Below, piece after piece: positions 46,008-54,069 of a stretch of DNA of 64,000 nt. The position numbers were made by a program, and so were the translations under genes. How positions within the stretch are numbered: the stretch's first letter is position 1; each line of letters opens with the position of its first letter. The notes beneath the pieces are model-generated. The model made no database searches. It was not told the origin of the DNA and was given only the letters and a program-made list of their open reading frames with translations. This DNA comes from Roseicyclus sediminis (GTDB lineage: Bacteria > Pseudomonadota > Alphaproteobacteria > Rhodobacterales > Rhodobacteraceae): assembly GCF_025515305.1 (NCBI RefSeq), contig NZ_JAOPHT010000002.1:248001-312000 (forward strand), written 5' to 3'.

Positions 46008-46346
46008 CTATTGCATCAAGGCCGCGGAGGTCAGGTCATCCACAACGAGCGTCGCGGTCCTGCCGTCCGGCAGCACGACCCGAAGGCTCTCGTTGCCGTA
46101 GGCGTCAGCCTCAAGGTACATTGGAATGTCACCGGCTGCGGCGGATGCCGGAAGCACGTTCGTTCCCTGCTCGAGCGCGGCACTGTCGCCGGAGCCGAGC
46201 GGCTGCCCCTGGAGGAAATCACCGACCCACGAGGTGTTCGACAGGACGGCGACATGGACCGCGAATGATCCCACAGCGACGGCGGTGAGGAACATCGGGA
46301 TCCCGACGGTCGGCTTCACGACAAGCCACATCTTTGCGTTGTTCAT
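46008..46346 (-). CDS. pucA: LH2 alpha polypeptide with C-terminal periplasmic extension
   Basis: 112 residues. Residues 1-47 are a normal LH2 alpha: MWLVVKPTVGIPMFL, a membrane helix with the BChl-ligating His31 (SFAVHVAVLSNTSW) and Trp40. Positions 44-45 are Phe-Leu, where B800-850 proteins have Tyr-Trp or Tyr-Tyr that hydrogen-bond the B850 pigments. After Gly47 the chain continues for 65 residues (residues 48-112, for example DIPMYLEADAYGNESLRVVLPDGRTATLVVDDL). Usual alpha proteins end near residue 54. The extension would lie in the periplasm. It starts 12 bases after pucB. Confidence 0.93.
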   Translation of the reverse strand: MNNAKMWLVVKPTVGIPMFLTAVAVGSFAVHVAVLSNTSWVGDFLQGQPLGSGDSAALEQGTNVLPASAAAGDIPMYLEADAYGNESLRVVLPDGRTATLVVDDLTSAALMQ

Positions 46347-46358
46347 GATGTCGCCCCC

Positions 46359-46514
46359 TTATCCGAGCCAGGGCGTGGACACGGCCACGAGCACATGGGC
46401 GAGCAGCGCGATCGCGCCGAAGACGCGGGTGCCGTCGATGAGGTAGCTATGCACCTCTTCTGCTTCTTTAAGGGTCAGGCCCGTCGGCCAGACCTTGTCG
46501 GGATCATCGGACAT
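46359..46514 (-). CDS. pucB: LH2 beta polypeptide
   Basis: 51 residues, nearly identical in layout to Rhodobacter PucB. The N terminus is VWPTGLTLKEAEEVHSYLIDGTRVFG, with His22 near the cytoplasmic face. The membrane helix AIALLAHVLVAVSTPWLG has His40, the B850-type BChl ligand. It has GGAGGGGAGG immediately before the ATG, so translation should be strong. It is the first gene of the operon, followed by pucA. Longer upstream starts lack Shine-Dalgarno support. Confidence 0.97.
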   Translation of the reverse strand: MSDDPDKVWPTGLTLKEAEEVHSYLIDGTRVFGAIALLAHVLVAVSTPWLG

Positions 46515-46633
46515 AGTCCTCCCCTCCTCTTCGTTGCGTTGCACTATTCCGTCGCCGTGCAAGCAACACGGACGACGGACGACAGGTGCCCCTCAACTCC
46601 GGTGATCGGCAGAGGAGTTACCCGCGATCAAAG

Positions 46634-46651
46634 TGTCATGCCAAATTGACA
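46634..46651. promoter_or_regulatory. PpsR/CrtJ binding site 1
   Basis: TGTCATGCCAAATTGACA matches TGT-N12-ACA exactly, the recognition sequence of the redox/light repressor PpsR (CrtJ). It lies 120 bases upstream of the pucB start. A weaker copy, TGTAAATCTGATTAGACC (46660-46677), follows 8 bases away and differs only in the last base, suggesting a tandem pair. Confidence 0.8.
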
Positions 46652-46689
46652 TTTGCAACTGTAAATCTGATTAGACCCTTCAAATAAAG

Positions 46690-46716
46690 GCGCTACGCCG
46701 CCAGCGCACTTGTCAA
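46690..46716 (-). promoter_or_regulatory. Possible puc promoter
   Basis: On the minus strand TTGACA (46716-46711) is a perfect -35. TAGCGC lies 15 bases on, which is shorter than ideal. It lies between the two PpsR sites, so a repressor bridging them would cover it. The start of transcription cannot be fixed from sequence. Confidence 0.35.
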
Positions 46717-46740
46717 CCTGCGCAACGGGGCTGGAAAAAG

Positions 46741-46758
46741 TGTCAGAAATTCCTGACA
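46741..46758. promoter_or_regulatory. PpsR/CrtJ binding site 2
   Basis: TGTCAGAAATTCCTGACA is a perfect TGT-N12-ACA palindrome. Its centre is 107 bases from site 1. It lies about 50 bases from the 3' end of the PfkB-type kinase gene, on the upstream side of the puc promoter region. Confidence 0.85.
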
Positions 46759-46808
46759 GATGCCCCGTGGGGCATGGCCGTCGTGGCCTGTGGGGGGTCA
46801 AGGAAACC

Positions 46809-47750
46809 TCAAACAGGACGGGCAAGGCAGTCCGACAGAATCACCTCGAACCCGGCGCGGTCGCAAAGTTGCGTCGCCTCGGTCGTCACGGCCGAACTCG
46901 CCGCGGAAACGCCCCAGCACAGGACCTCGGACAAGGGCAGGCCACGCGACAGGGCCAGCGTCGCGCCGGCGACGAAGCTGTCACCCGCCCCCGTGACGGA
47001 AACGACGGGCACATCGGCGGCCGGGGCGAACCAGCGGCCGTCGGCGGAGGCCAGCACCGAGCCTTCGGCACCGCGCGCGAGGATCGCGATCTCGGCGGCG
47101 TCCGCGGCCACGAGATCCTGCGCGGCCGCCGCGCTGATTTCGGGTGTCGGCAGGGAGCGGCCCATGAGTTCCTCGGCCTCGGCATGGTCCATCCGCAGGA
47201 CGCGGAGCCTCAGACGCGCGCGCGCCACCTCTGCCAGCGCGGCGCCGGATGTGTCGCAGACCACGGCGGCCCCGGCCTCGGTCAACGCGCGGGCGAGATC
47301 GGCCATGGCCGAGGCCGGCAGGCCGGGCGGAAGCGATCCCGAAAGCACTGCGAAATCGCCGGCGCCCACCATCGGCAGCAGCGCGTCGCGGGCAGCGGTC
47401 AGATCCGCGGCGCTCCACTGGGGACCGGGAAAGATGAACCGGTATTGTCGGCCTGTCGTCTCCTCGATGACGGAAAGGTTCTGCCGCGTGTCGCCGGGCG
47501 CGGGAAGGGCCGCCACCGCAACCCCCGGCCCCGCCAGCAGCCGCATCAGGTCCGCGCCGATCGGCCCGCCCGCGGCCACCGCCGCCGTCGCCTCACCGCC
47601 AAGCAGCGCCACGGCGCGCGCCACGTTGATCCCGCCGCCGCCCGGATCGCGACGCGCGGGCGCGCAGCGCAGCTTGCGCCCCGCAACCAGCTCGGGCGTC
47701 CGGGTTTCGAGATCGAGCGCGGGATTGAGTGTCACGGTCAGGATGGTCAT
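46809..47750 (-). CDS. PfkB-family hexose-phosphate kinase (1-phosphofructokinase-like)
   Basis: 313 residues. Ribokinase-fold motifs are LTVTLNPALDLETRTPEL at the start, DPGGGGINVARAVALLGGEA, LSGSLPPGLPASAMADLA and the C-terminal anion hole VSVTGAGDSFVAGATLALSRG with catalytic Asp. The LNPALD start and GGGGINVA belong to the FruK/PfkB/LacC group, phosphorylating fructose-1-P, fructose-6-P or tagatose-6-P. The position between puc and glg genes suggests a glycolytic link to glycogen. It is divergent from glgB over 99 bases. Confidence 0.9.
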   Translation of the reverse strand: MTILTVTLNPALDLETRTPELVAGRKLRCAPARRDPGGGGINVARAVALLGGEATAAVAAGGPIGADLMRLLAGPGVAVAALPAPGDTRQNLSVIEETTGRQYRFIFPGPQWSAADLTAARDALLPMVGAGDFAVLSGSLPPGLPASAMADLARALTEAGAAVVCDTSGAALAEVARARLRLRVLRMDHAEAEELMGRSLPTPEISAAAAQDLVAADAAEIAILARGAEGSVLASADGRWFAPAADVPVVSVTGAGDSFVAGATLALSRGLPLSEVLCWGVSAASSAVTTEATQLCDRAGFEVILSDCLARPV

Positions 47751-47849
47751 GGCCCATTGTTAGGACCTTGAACCCTCGGGGGAAACAGCGTCGTTCGGGT
47801 TGAGACGACATTCCGTTGCAGTCGGCCCGGGATTGTCTAGGCTCATGCC

Positions 47850-50060
47850 ATGACAGAGACCCTTCCCCCGGAACCGCCGAGCCCCGGATCGGCAGAGGCG
47901 CTGTCCCGCCTGGTCAGCGGGACGCTCGACGATCCCTTTGCGCTGCTCGGGCCGCAAGGCTCGGGCAAGGCACGCCGCGTCACGGTCTTCGCGCCCGGCG
48001 CCGTGACGGTCTCGGCGGAAACCGGGGGCAAGGCGGGTCCCCATCCCCTGCCCCCCGTCGCGGGATTTGGCGGCGTCTTCGCGGGGCCCGTGCCGGGTGA
48101 CGGCGCCTACCGCCTTGCCGCGCGGGCCTCGGAAGGAACCGAATGGACCTTCGAGGACCCCTACCGTTTCGGCCCGGTGCTTGGCGAAATCGACGAATAC
48201 CTGATCGGCGAGGGCACGCACCGGCGTCTGTGGCACGCGCTCGGCGCGCACGTGATGGAGCACGAGGGCTGCCACGGCACCCATTTCGCGGTCTGGGCGC
48301 CGAATGCGAGCCGTGTCTCCGTCGTGGGCGGCTTCAACCTGTGGGACGGGCGGCGGCATGTCATGCGCCGGCGCGGCGCCACGGGGGTGTGGGAGCTGTT
48401 CCTGCCCGGCATCGGCGAGGGCACCGTCTACAAGTACGAGATCCTCGGGCCGCATGGCGAGGTCCTGCCCCTCAAGGCAGACCCGGTCGGCTTCGGCTCG
48501 CAGCACGCGCCCGAGAAAGCCTCGGTCGTCCGCGATATCCGGGGCTATGGCTGGCCGGACGCGGACTGGATGGACACGCGCGGCACCCGCAACGCGCGCA
48601 ATGCGCCGATCTCGATCTACGAGGTGCACCTCGCCTCGTGGCGGCGCAAGGAAGGCGGGCGCCCGATTTCCTATGTCGAAGCGGCGAAGGAGCTGGTGGA
48701 TTACGTCCACGACATGGGCTTCACCCATATCGAGCTCCTGCCGGTCTCCGAGCATCCTTTCGACGGGTCCTGGGGCTACCAGCCCGTGGGCCTCTTCGCG
48801 CCGACGATCCGCCACGGGCCGCCGCACGAGTTCCGCGACCTGATCGCCGCGGCACACGGCAAGGGCCTTGGCGTGATCCTCGACTGGGTGCCGGGGCATT
48901 TCCCGACCGATCCCCACGGGCTCGGCCGCTTCGACGGCACCGCGCTCTACGAGCATGCGGACCCGCGCGAGGGGTTCCACCAGGACTGGAACACGCTGAT
49001 CTACAATTTCGGCCGGCGCGAGGTGAAGAACTACCTCGTCGCCAACGCGCTCTACTGGCTGGAGGAATACCACGCCGACGGGCTGCGCGTGGATGCGGTG
49101 GCCTCCATGCTCTACCGCGACTACAGCCGGGCCGAGGGCGAGTGGATCCCGAACCGCGACGGCGGCCGCGAGAATTACGAGGCGATCGCGCTGCTGCAGG
49201 AGATGAACGCGGTGGCCTACGGCGAATGCCCCGGCATCCTGACAGCGGCGGAGGAAAGCACGTCCTACCCCAAGGTCTCCGCGCCCACGGATCAGGGCGG
49301 CCTGGGCTTCGGCTACAAGTGGAACATGGGCTGGATGAACGACACGCTCGATTACATCAAGCGCGATCCGATCCACCGCAGGCACCATCACCACCAGATG
49401 ACCTTCGGGCTGACCTACGCCTTTTCCGAGAACTTCATCCTGCCGATCAGCCATGACGAGGTCGTGCACGGCAAGGGCTCGATGCTGGGCAAGATGCCGG
49501 GAAACCGGGAAGAGAAATTCGCCAATCTCCGGGCCTACTACGGCTACATGTGGGGGCACCCGGGCAAGAAGCTTCTCTTCATGGGGCAGGAATTCGGCCA
49601 GGCGGCGGAGTGGAACCATTCAACCCAGATCGACTGGGCCGCGCTTTCGGACGGACGCCACGCGGGGCTGCAGCGGCTGGTGCGGGACCTCAACACGCTG
49701 TATCGCGGCACGCCCGCGCTGCATGTGAAGGATGCCGAGGCGGAAGGGTTCCAGTGGCTCGAAGCCGACGACGCGGCCAATTCGGTCTATGCCTGGATCC
49801 GGCGCGGCGGTCCCGGCGACGCCAATGCCGTCGTGGTCTGCAACTTCACGCCGGTCGAGCGGACGGCCTACCGGATCGGCCTGCCGCTTGCGGGCCGCTG
49901 GCGCGAGGCGCTGAACACGGATGCGGAGTTCTACGGCGGCGAGGGGCGCGGGAACCTGGGCGGCGTCGTGGCGGCCCCGGTTCCCCATGGCGATCAGGCC
50001 GCGAGCGCCGAGCTCTACCTGCCGCCTCTTTCGGTTGTCTACCTCGTGCACGAGGGCTGA
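47850..50060 (+). CDS. glgB: 1,4-alpha-glucan branching enzyme GlgB
   Basis: 736 residues, standard for GlgB. An N-terminal domain and CBM48 (HFAVWAPNASRVSVVGGFNLWDGRRHVM) precede the GH13 barrel. The nucleophile Asp is in ADGLRVDAVASMLYRDYSR, the acid Glu in ILTAAEESTSYPKVS and the transition-state Asp in LPISHDEVVHGKGSMLGKMPG. It makes alpha-1,6 branches in glycogen. Unlike the other glg genes here it is on the + strand and converges on malQ with only 6 bases between the stops. Confidence 0.97.
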   Translation: MTETLPPEPPSPGSAEALSRLVSGTLDDPFALLGPQGSGKARRVTVFAPGAVTVSAETGGKAGPHPLPPVAGFGGVFAGPVPGDGAYRLAARASEGTEWTFEDPYRFGPVLGEIDEYLIGEGTHRRLWHALGAHVMEHEGCHGTHFAVWAPNASRVSVVGGFNLWDGRRHVMRRRGATGVWELFLPGIGEGTVYKYEILGPHGEVLPLKADPVGFGSQHAPEKASVVRDIRGYGWPDADWMDTRGTRNARNAPISIYEVHLASWRRKEGGRPISYVEAAKELVDYVHDMGFTHIELLPVSEHPFDGSWGYQPVGLFAPTIRHGPPHEFRDLIAAAHGKGLGVILDWVPGHFPTDPHGLGRFDGTALYEHADPREGFHQDWNTLIYNFGRREVKNYLVANALYWLEEYHADGLRVDAVASMLYRDYSRAEGEWIPNRDGGRENYEAIALLQEMNAVAYGECPGILTAAEESTSYPKVSAPTDQGGLGFGYKWNMGWMNDTLDYIKRDPIHRRHHHHQMTFGLTYAFSENFILPISHDEVVHGKGSMLGKMPGNREEKFANLRAYYGYMWGHPGKKLLFMGQEFGQAAEWNHSTQIDWAALSDGRHAGLQRLVRDLNTLYRGTPALHVKDAEAEGFQWLEADDAANSVYAWIRRGGPGDANAVVVCNFTPVERTAYRIGLPLAGRWREALNTDAEFYGGEGRGNLGGVVAAPVPHGDQAASAELYLPPLSVVYLVHEG

Positions 50061-50066
50061 GCCGGC

Positions 50067-51983
50067 TCAGCGCGTGTCGTTCATGATCCGCGCGGCGGCC
50101 AGCATCCCCGGCGCGGACGCAAGCTCCGCCGCGGCGAGGGGAAGGCGCTGACGCCAGTTGGGATATTCCGACGTCGTGCCCGGAAGGTTCGGCTGTGGCA
50201 CGATCCCGAGGGCGCATTCCACCTGCACCATGGCGAGAGCGGATCCCGTCGCCCCAAGCGCGTGATGCATCGCGTCCGGAGAGGCGGGATCGGTCTCCGG
50301 GGGGGCGATCCTTGCGGTCATGGCGTCGAAGGCCGCCACTTCCGTCTTGCGGCGGGCACGTTCGGCTTCGGCGAAACCGGGCGTGATGTGCCCCAGCCGC
50401 GCCCGAGCGTCGATCTCGTGACCCTTCCGCCAGCCTGCCCAGGTCGGCAGATCATGGGTCGAGAAACTGGCGATGGAGGCACGCGGAAAACTTTCGGGCG
50501 CGCGGAAGGCCGGCGTCTTCCCAGGCCGACGCTCGAACAGCTGGAGCCGGCAGCCGAGGATGCCGGACGCCGCGAGCGCCGACCGCAAGCCCCGGGGCAC
50601 GTTCCCGAGATCCTCGCCCACCACGACCGCACCGGCCCGCGCGGCCTCCATCCGCACGACGGCGAGCATGGCGTCCCGCGGCATCTGCACATAGGCGCCG
50701 GGCCCACCGCCCTCCGGCACCCAGAAGGCCCGGTCGAAGCCGAGGATATGATCGATCCGCAGCGCCCCCGACAGTGCCATCTGGCAGCGCAACGTCTCGG
50801 CCAGCGGCGCGAAGCCCGCAGCGACAAGCGCGCGCGGGTTGAAAGGCGCAAGGCCCCAGGACTGGCCATCGGCGGAAAACGCGTCGGGCGGCGCGCCGAG
50901 AGATGCCCCGAAGGCGAAGCTCTCGCGGTCTTCCCATGTCTCCGCCCCGGCGGGATGCGTGCCGACTGCGAGATCAAGGTAGAGGCCCATAGCCATACCC
51001 GCCGCCTTGGCGCGCGCATTGGCTGCGGCGAGGCCCGTCTGCGCGCGCCATTGCAGCCATGAATGAAACCTCATCTGCGCCATGAGCGTGGCCCGGGCGC
51101 GCGCGGCCGCCGGGCTGTCGGGGTCGCGGAGTTCGGCTGGCCATTCGGACCAGTAGGGCCCGTGGATGTCCGACAGCGCCTGATGGAGGGCGAACCGGTC
51201 GAGCGCGTCGCCTTCTTGCGACCGGAAATCCTCGAAAGCCGGATCGCCGCCTTGCGCCGCGAAGGCGGCGTATCCCTGTTCCAGCGCGGCGCGGCGCCGG
51301 GGGATTTCCGCGCCGTAGTCCACAAGCGGCCCCGAGGGTGCCGGGGACGACCCGTCGACCACGTGGAACGCGCTCAGACGGCGGCGGTGGGACGGTGTGT
51401 AGGGGCTGAAGCCGCCCGGATCGGCGAAGAACCCTGCGTGGATCGGATTGAGGCCGAGGAAGTCGCACCCGAGCCCGGCCAGACCCTCCGCCGCCACCGC
51501 GAGGTCGTCGTAGTCGGCAAGCCCCCCGACCGCGGCCGGACGCAGAGCGTGAAGCGGCAGCATCGTGCCCCAGGCGCGGGCGGGAATCGGCAGGCGCGCG
51601 GGCGCCACGATCAGCGTGCAGCGATGGCCTCGGACTTCCAGCCGATGAAGGCCGAGCGGCAGGGCGGGCAGCGTGTCGCCCCTGCCCTCCTCGCTGCCGC
51701 CATCTTCGCGCAGCAGCCGCCATTCGGCGCCCTCCGGCAGGAGCGAGCGCAGGGGAACGTCCGGCACGGCGATGGCCCAGTCCGGCAGGACGCGCCCGGT
51801 CTCCGCGGCCTCCAGCTCTGCCAGGCGCTCGGCGGCCTCCGCCTCGTTCCCGACCGGAAGCCCCATCGCCGAGAGAAGCGCGCGCATCGTGGCCCGCCCC
51901 GTTCGCCTGCGCCGCCGCGTCTGGTCGGTATAGGACGCCACGATGCCGACCCGCGCCGAGAGCGCCGACAGCGCGTTAGTCAT
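50067..51983 (-). CDS. malQ: 4-alpha-glucanotransferase MalQ
   Basis: 638 residues of GH77. Marker blocks are GCDFLGLNPIHAGFFADPGGFSPYTPSHRRRLS, ALRIDHILGFDRAFWVPEGG (nucleophile Asp in RIDH), VVVGEDLGNVPRGLR (Glu) and SFSTHDLPTWAGW (Asp). It disproportionates maltooligosaccharides released in glycogen breakdown. GGAGG precedes the ATG, and its start overlaps the glgX stop by 8 bases. It is the last gene of the minus-strand glycogen operon. Confidence 0.94.
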   Translation of the reverse strand: MTNALSALSARVGIVASYTDQTRRRRRTGRATMRALLSAMGLPVGNEAEAAERLAELEAAETGRVLPDWAIAVPDVPLRSLLPEGAEWRLLREDGGSEEGRGDTLPALPLGLHRLEVRGHRCTLIVAPARLPIPARAWGTMLPLHALRPAAVGGLADYDDLAVAAEGLAGLGCDFLGLNPIHAGFFADPGGFSPYTPSHRRRLSAFHVVDGSSPAPSGPLVDYGAEIPRRRAALEQGYAAFAAQGGDPAFEDFRSQEGDALDRFALHQALSDIHGPYWSEWPAELRDPDSPAAARARATLMAQMRFHSWLQWRAQTGLAAANARAKAAGMAMGLYLDLAVGTHPAGAETWEDRESFAFGASLGAPPDAFSADGQSWGLAPFNPRALVAAGFAPLAETLRCQMALSGALRIDHILGFDRAFWVPEGGGPGAYVQMPRDAMLAVVRMEAARAGAVVVGEDLGNVPRGLRSALAASGILGCRLQLFERRPGKTPAFRAPESFPRASIASFSTHDLPTWAGWRKGHEIDARARLGHITPGFAEAERARRKTEVAAFDAMTARIAPPETDPASPDAMHHALGATGSALAMVQVECALGIVPQPNLPGTTSEYPNWRQRLPLAAAELASAPGMLAAARIMNDTR

Positions 51984-54069
51984 CGTGGACCTCCAGCACG
52001 CAGGCCGCGACGGAAGGGCCCGGCACATCGAGCGTGCGGCCAAGCGGCTCGGCCCCGAACCAGCCTGTGGCCGTGGCGACCCGGTGGCTCCAGCGGGTGT
52101 CCCCCGGGATCGGCGGCAGGCGCACGGTCACGTCCTTCGATCCGGCGTTGAAGACGAGGAAGACCGCGTCCTCGCGTTCGGCGTAGGCGGGCGTGCCCGA
52201 GGCCATGCGCAATTCGGCGCAGAGGACCCGCGCATCGCCGTCGTCCCAGTCGGCTTGCGTCATCGGCGTGCCGTCCGGGCGCCACCAGAACAGGTCCTCC
52301 ATCCCGTCGAGCGCGCGTTCGCGCGAATGCAGGAACCGCTTCTGCCGCAGGATCGGGTGACGCTTGCGGAAGGCGATCATGGACCGGGTGAAGCTCCGGA
52401 AGTCTTCGTCCGCGTTCTCCCAGTCGATCCAGCCGGTCTCGTTGTCCTGCGCGTAGGCGTTGTTGTTCCCGCCCTGCGAATTCCCGACCTCGTCGCCCGC
52501 CAGGATCATCGGCGTCCCCTGGCACAGCAGAAGCGTCGCCATCATGTTGCGCCGCCGCAGGTTTCGCGCGGCCCGGATGCGGGGGTCGTCGCTCGGCCCC
52601 TCGATGCCGAAATTGTCGGAATAGTTCTCGCCGTGGCCGTCGCGGTTGTCCTCGCCGTTGGCCTCGTTGTGACGCTCCAGGTACGCGACGACATCGGCGA
52701 GCGTGAAGCCGTCATGGGCAGTCAGCATGTTGACGGACGATGTGGCCGCCCGCCCCGAATGGTCGAACTGCAGCGCGGAGCCGGTCAGCCGGTCCGCCAG
52801 AACCGGCACATGGCCCGCATCGCCCCGCCAGAAGCGCCGCACGCCGTCGCGGAACTGATCGTTCCATTCGAGGAAGGGCGGCGGGAACGCGCCCAGCTGG
52901 TAGCCGCCGGGCCCGATATCCCAGGGTTCGGCGATGAGCTTGACCGTCGACAGGACCGGGTCGGCGCGGATCGCATCGAAGAAGGCCGCGCCCCGGTCGA
53001 AGCCGTTCGGCGTACGCCCGAGCGTGGAACAGAGGTCGAAGCGGAAGCCGTCCACATGCATCGCCTCGACCCAGTACCGCAGGCTGTCGAGGATCATGCG
53101 CAGGACCATCGGATGGTCCATGTTGATCGTGTTGCCAGTCCCGGTGTCGTTGATGTAGCCGCGATGATCCGGCGTGAGCCGGTAATAGGACAGGTTGTCC
53201 AGCCCCCGGAAAGACAGGGTCGGGCCGGTCTCGTTGCCCTCGCAGGTGTGGTTGTAGACCACGTCGAGGATCACCTCGATCCCGGCGGCGTGCAGACGGG
53301 CGACCATGTACTGGAACTCGGCGATCTGGCCCGCGTGGAGATACCGGGGCTCGGGCGCGAAGAAGCCGAGCGTCTGGTACCCCCAGTAGTTGCGTAGGCC
53401 CTTCTCGACGAGGAACCGGTCGTCGAGGAACGCCTGCGACGGCAGAAGCTCGATCGCGGTGATCCCGAGGTTCGTGAGGTAGTCCAGCACCGGATCCGAG
53501 CCGAGGGCCAGGAAGGTTCCCGGATGCTGCACGCCGGGAAACCGCCGGGTCAGGCCCTTCACATGGGCCTCGTAGAGGATCGTCTCGGCGATGCGCGTGC
53601 GCGGCGGGCGGTCGCCGCCCCACGAGAAGGTCGGGTCCTCGACGACGCAGCGCGGCATGAAGGGCGCGCTGTCGCGGCGGTCGAAGCTGAGGTCGCCGCG
53701 CACGTCGCCGACGGTATAGCCCATCAACGCGTCGTCCCAGACCGGATGACCGGTGAGGCGCTTGGCGTATGGGTCGATCAGAAGCTTGTTGGCATTGAAC
53801 CGATGCCCGTGATGGGGCGCGTAGGCGCCATCGGCCCGCAAGCCGTAGAGCTGCCCGGGCCGCAGCCCCGAGACATATCCGTGCCAGACGTCGCCGTCGC
53901 GCTCGGGCAGGTCGAGCCGCTGGATTTCCCGCCGTCCGTCCTCCGAGAAGAGGCACACGGTGATCCGCGTCGCGTGTTCCGAGAACACGGCGAAGTTGAC
54001 GCCCTCGCCGTCGAAGGTCGCGCCAAGGGGGGCCGCACGCCCCTCGGCCATGGTCAGGACAGGTCTCAT
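51976..54069 (-). CDS. glgX: Glycogen debranching enzyme GlgX
   Basis: 697 residues. An N-terminal CBM48-like domain (LGATFDGEGVNFAVFSEHATRITVCLF) precedes a GH13 isoamylase-type barrel: VILDVVYNHTCEGNE, VDGFRFDLCSTLGRTPNGF (nucleophile Asp), KLIAEPWDIGPGGYQLG (Glu) and MLTAHDGFTLADVVAYLERHNEANGE (Asp). It hydrolyses alpha-1,6 branches left by phosphorylase. It overlaps glgA (4 bases, ATGA) and malQ (8 bases). ATG 54069 was chosen for that overlap; the Shine-Dalgarno is weak. Confidence 0.95.
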   Translation of the reverse strand: MRPVLTMAEGRAAPLGATFDGEGVNFAVFSEHATRITVCLFSEDGRREIQRLDLPERDGDVWHGYVSGLRPGQLYGLRADGAYAPHHGHRFNANKLLIDPYAKRLTGHPVWDDALMGYTVGDVRGDLSFDRRDSAPFMPRCVVEDPTFSWGGDRPPRTRIAETILYEAHVKGLTRRFPGVQHPGTFLALGSDPVLDYLTNLGITAIELLPSQAFLDDRFLVEKGLRNYWGYQTLGFFAPEPRYLHAGQIAEFQYMVARLHAAGIEVILDVVYNHTCEGNETGPTLSFRGLDNLSYYRLTPDHRGYINDTGTGNTINMDHPMVLRMILDSLRYWVEAMHVDGFRFDLCSTLGRTPNGFDRGAAFFDAIRADPVLSTVKLIAEPWDIGPGGYQLGAFPPPFLEWNDQFRDGVRRFWRGDAGHVPVLADRLTGSALQFDHSGRAATSSVNMLTAHDGFTLADVVAYLERHNEANGEDNRDGHGENYSDNFGIEGPSDDPRIRAARNLRRRNMMATLLLCQGTPMILAGDEVGNSQGGNNNAYAQDNETGWIDWENADEDFRSFTRSMIAFRKRHPILRQKRFLHSRERALDGMEDLFWWRPDGTPMTQADWDDGDARVLCAELRMASGTPAYAEREDAVFLVFNAGSKDVTVRLPPIPGDTRWSHRVATATGWFGAEPLGRTLDVPGPSVAACVLEVHDD

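Noticed and set aside
46660-46677. TGTAAATCTGATTAGACC as a full PpsR site
   Set aside because: The last base breaks the ACA half. It is kept only as a degenerate companion of the perfect site at 46634.
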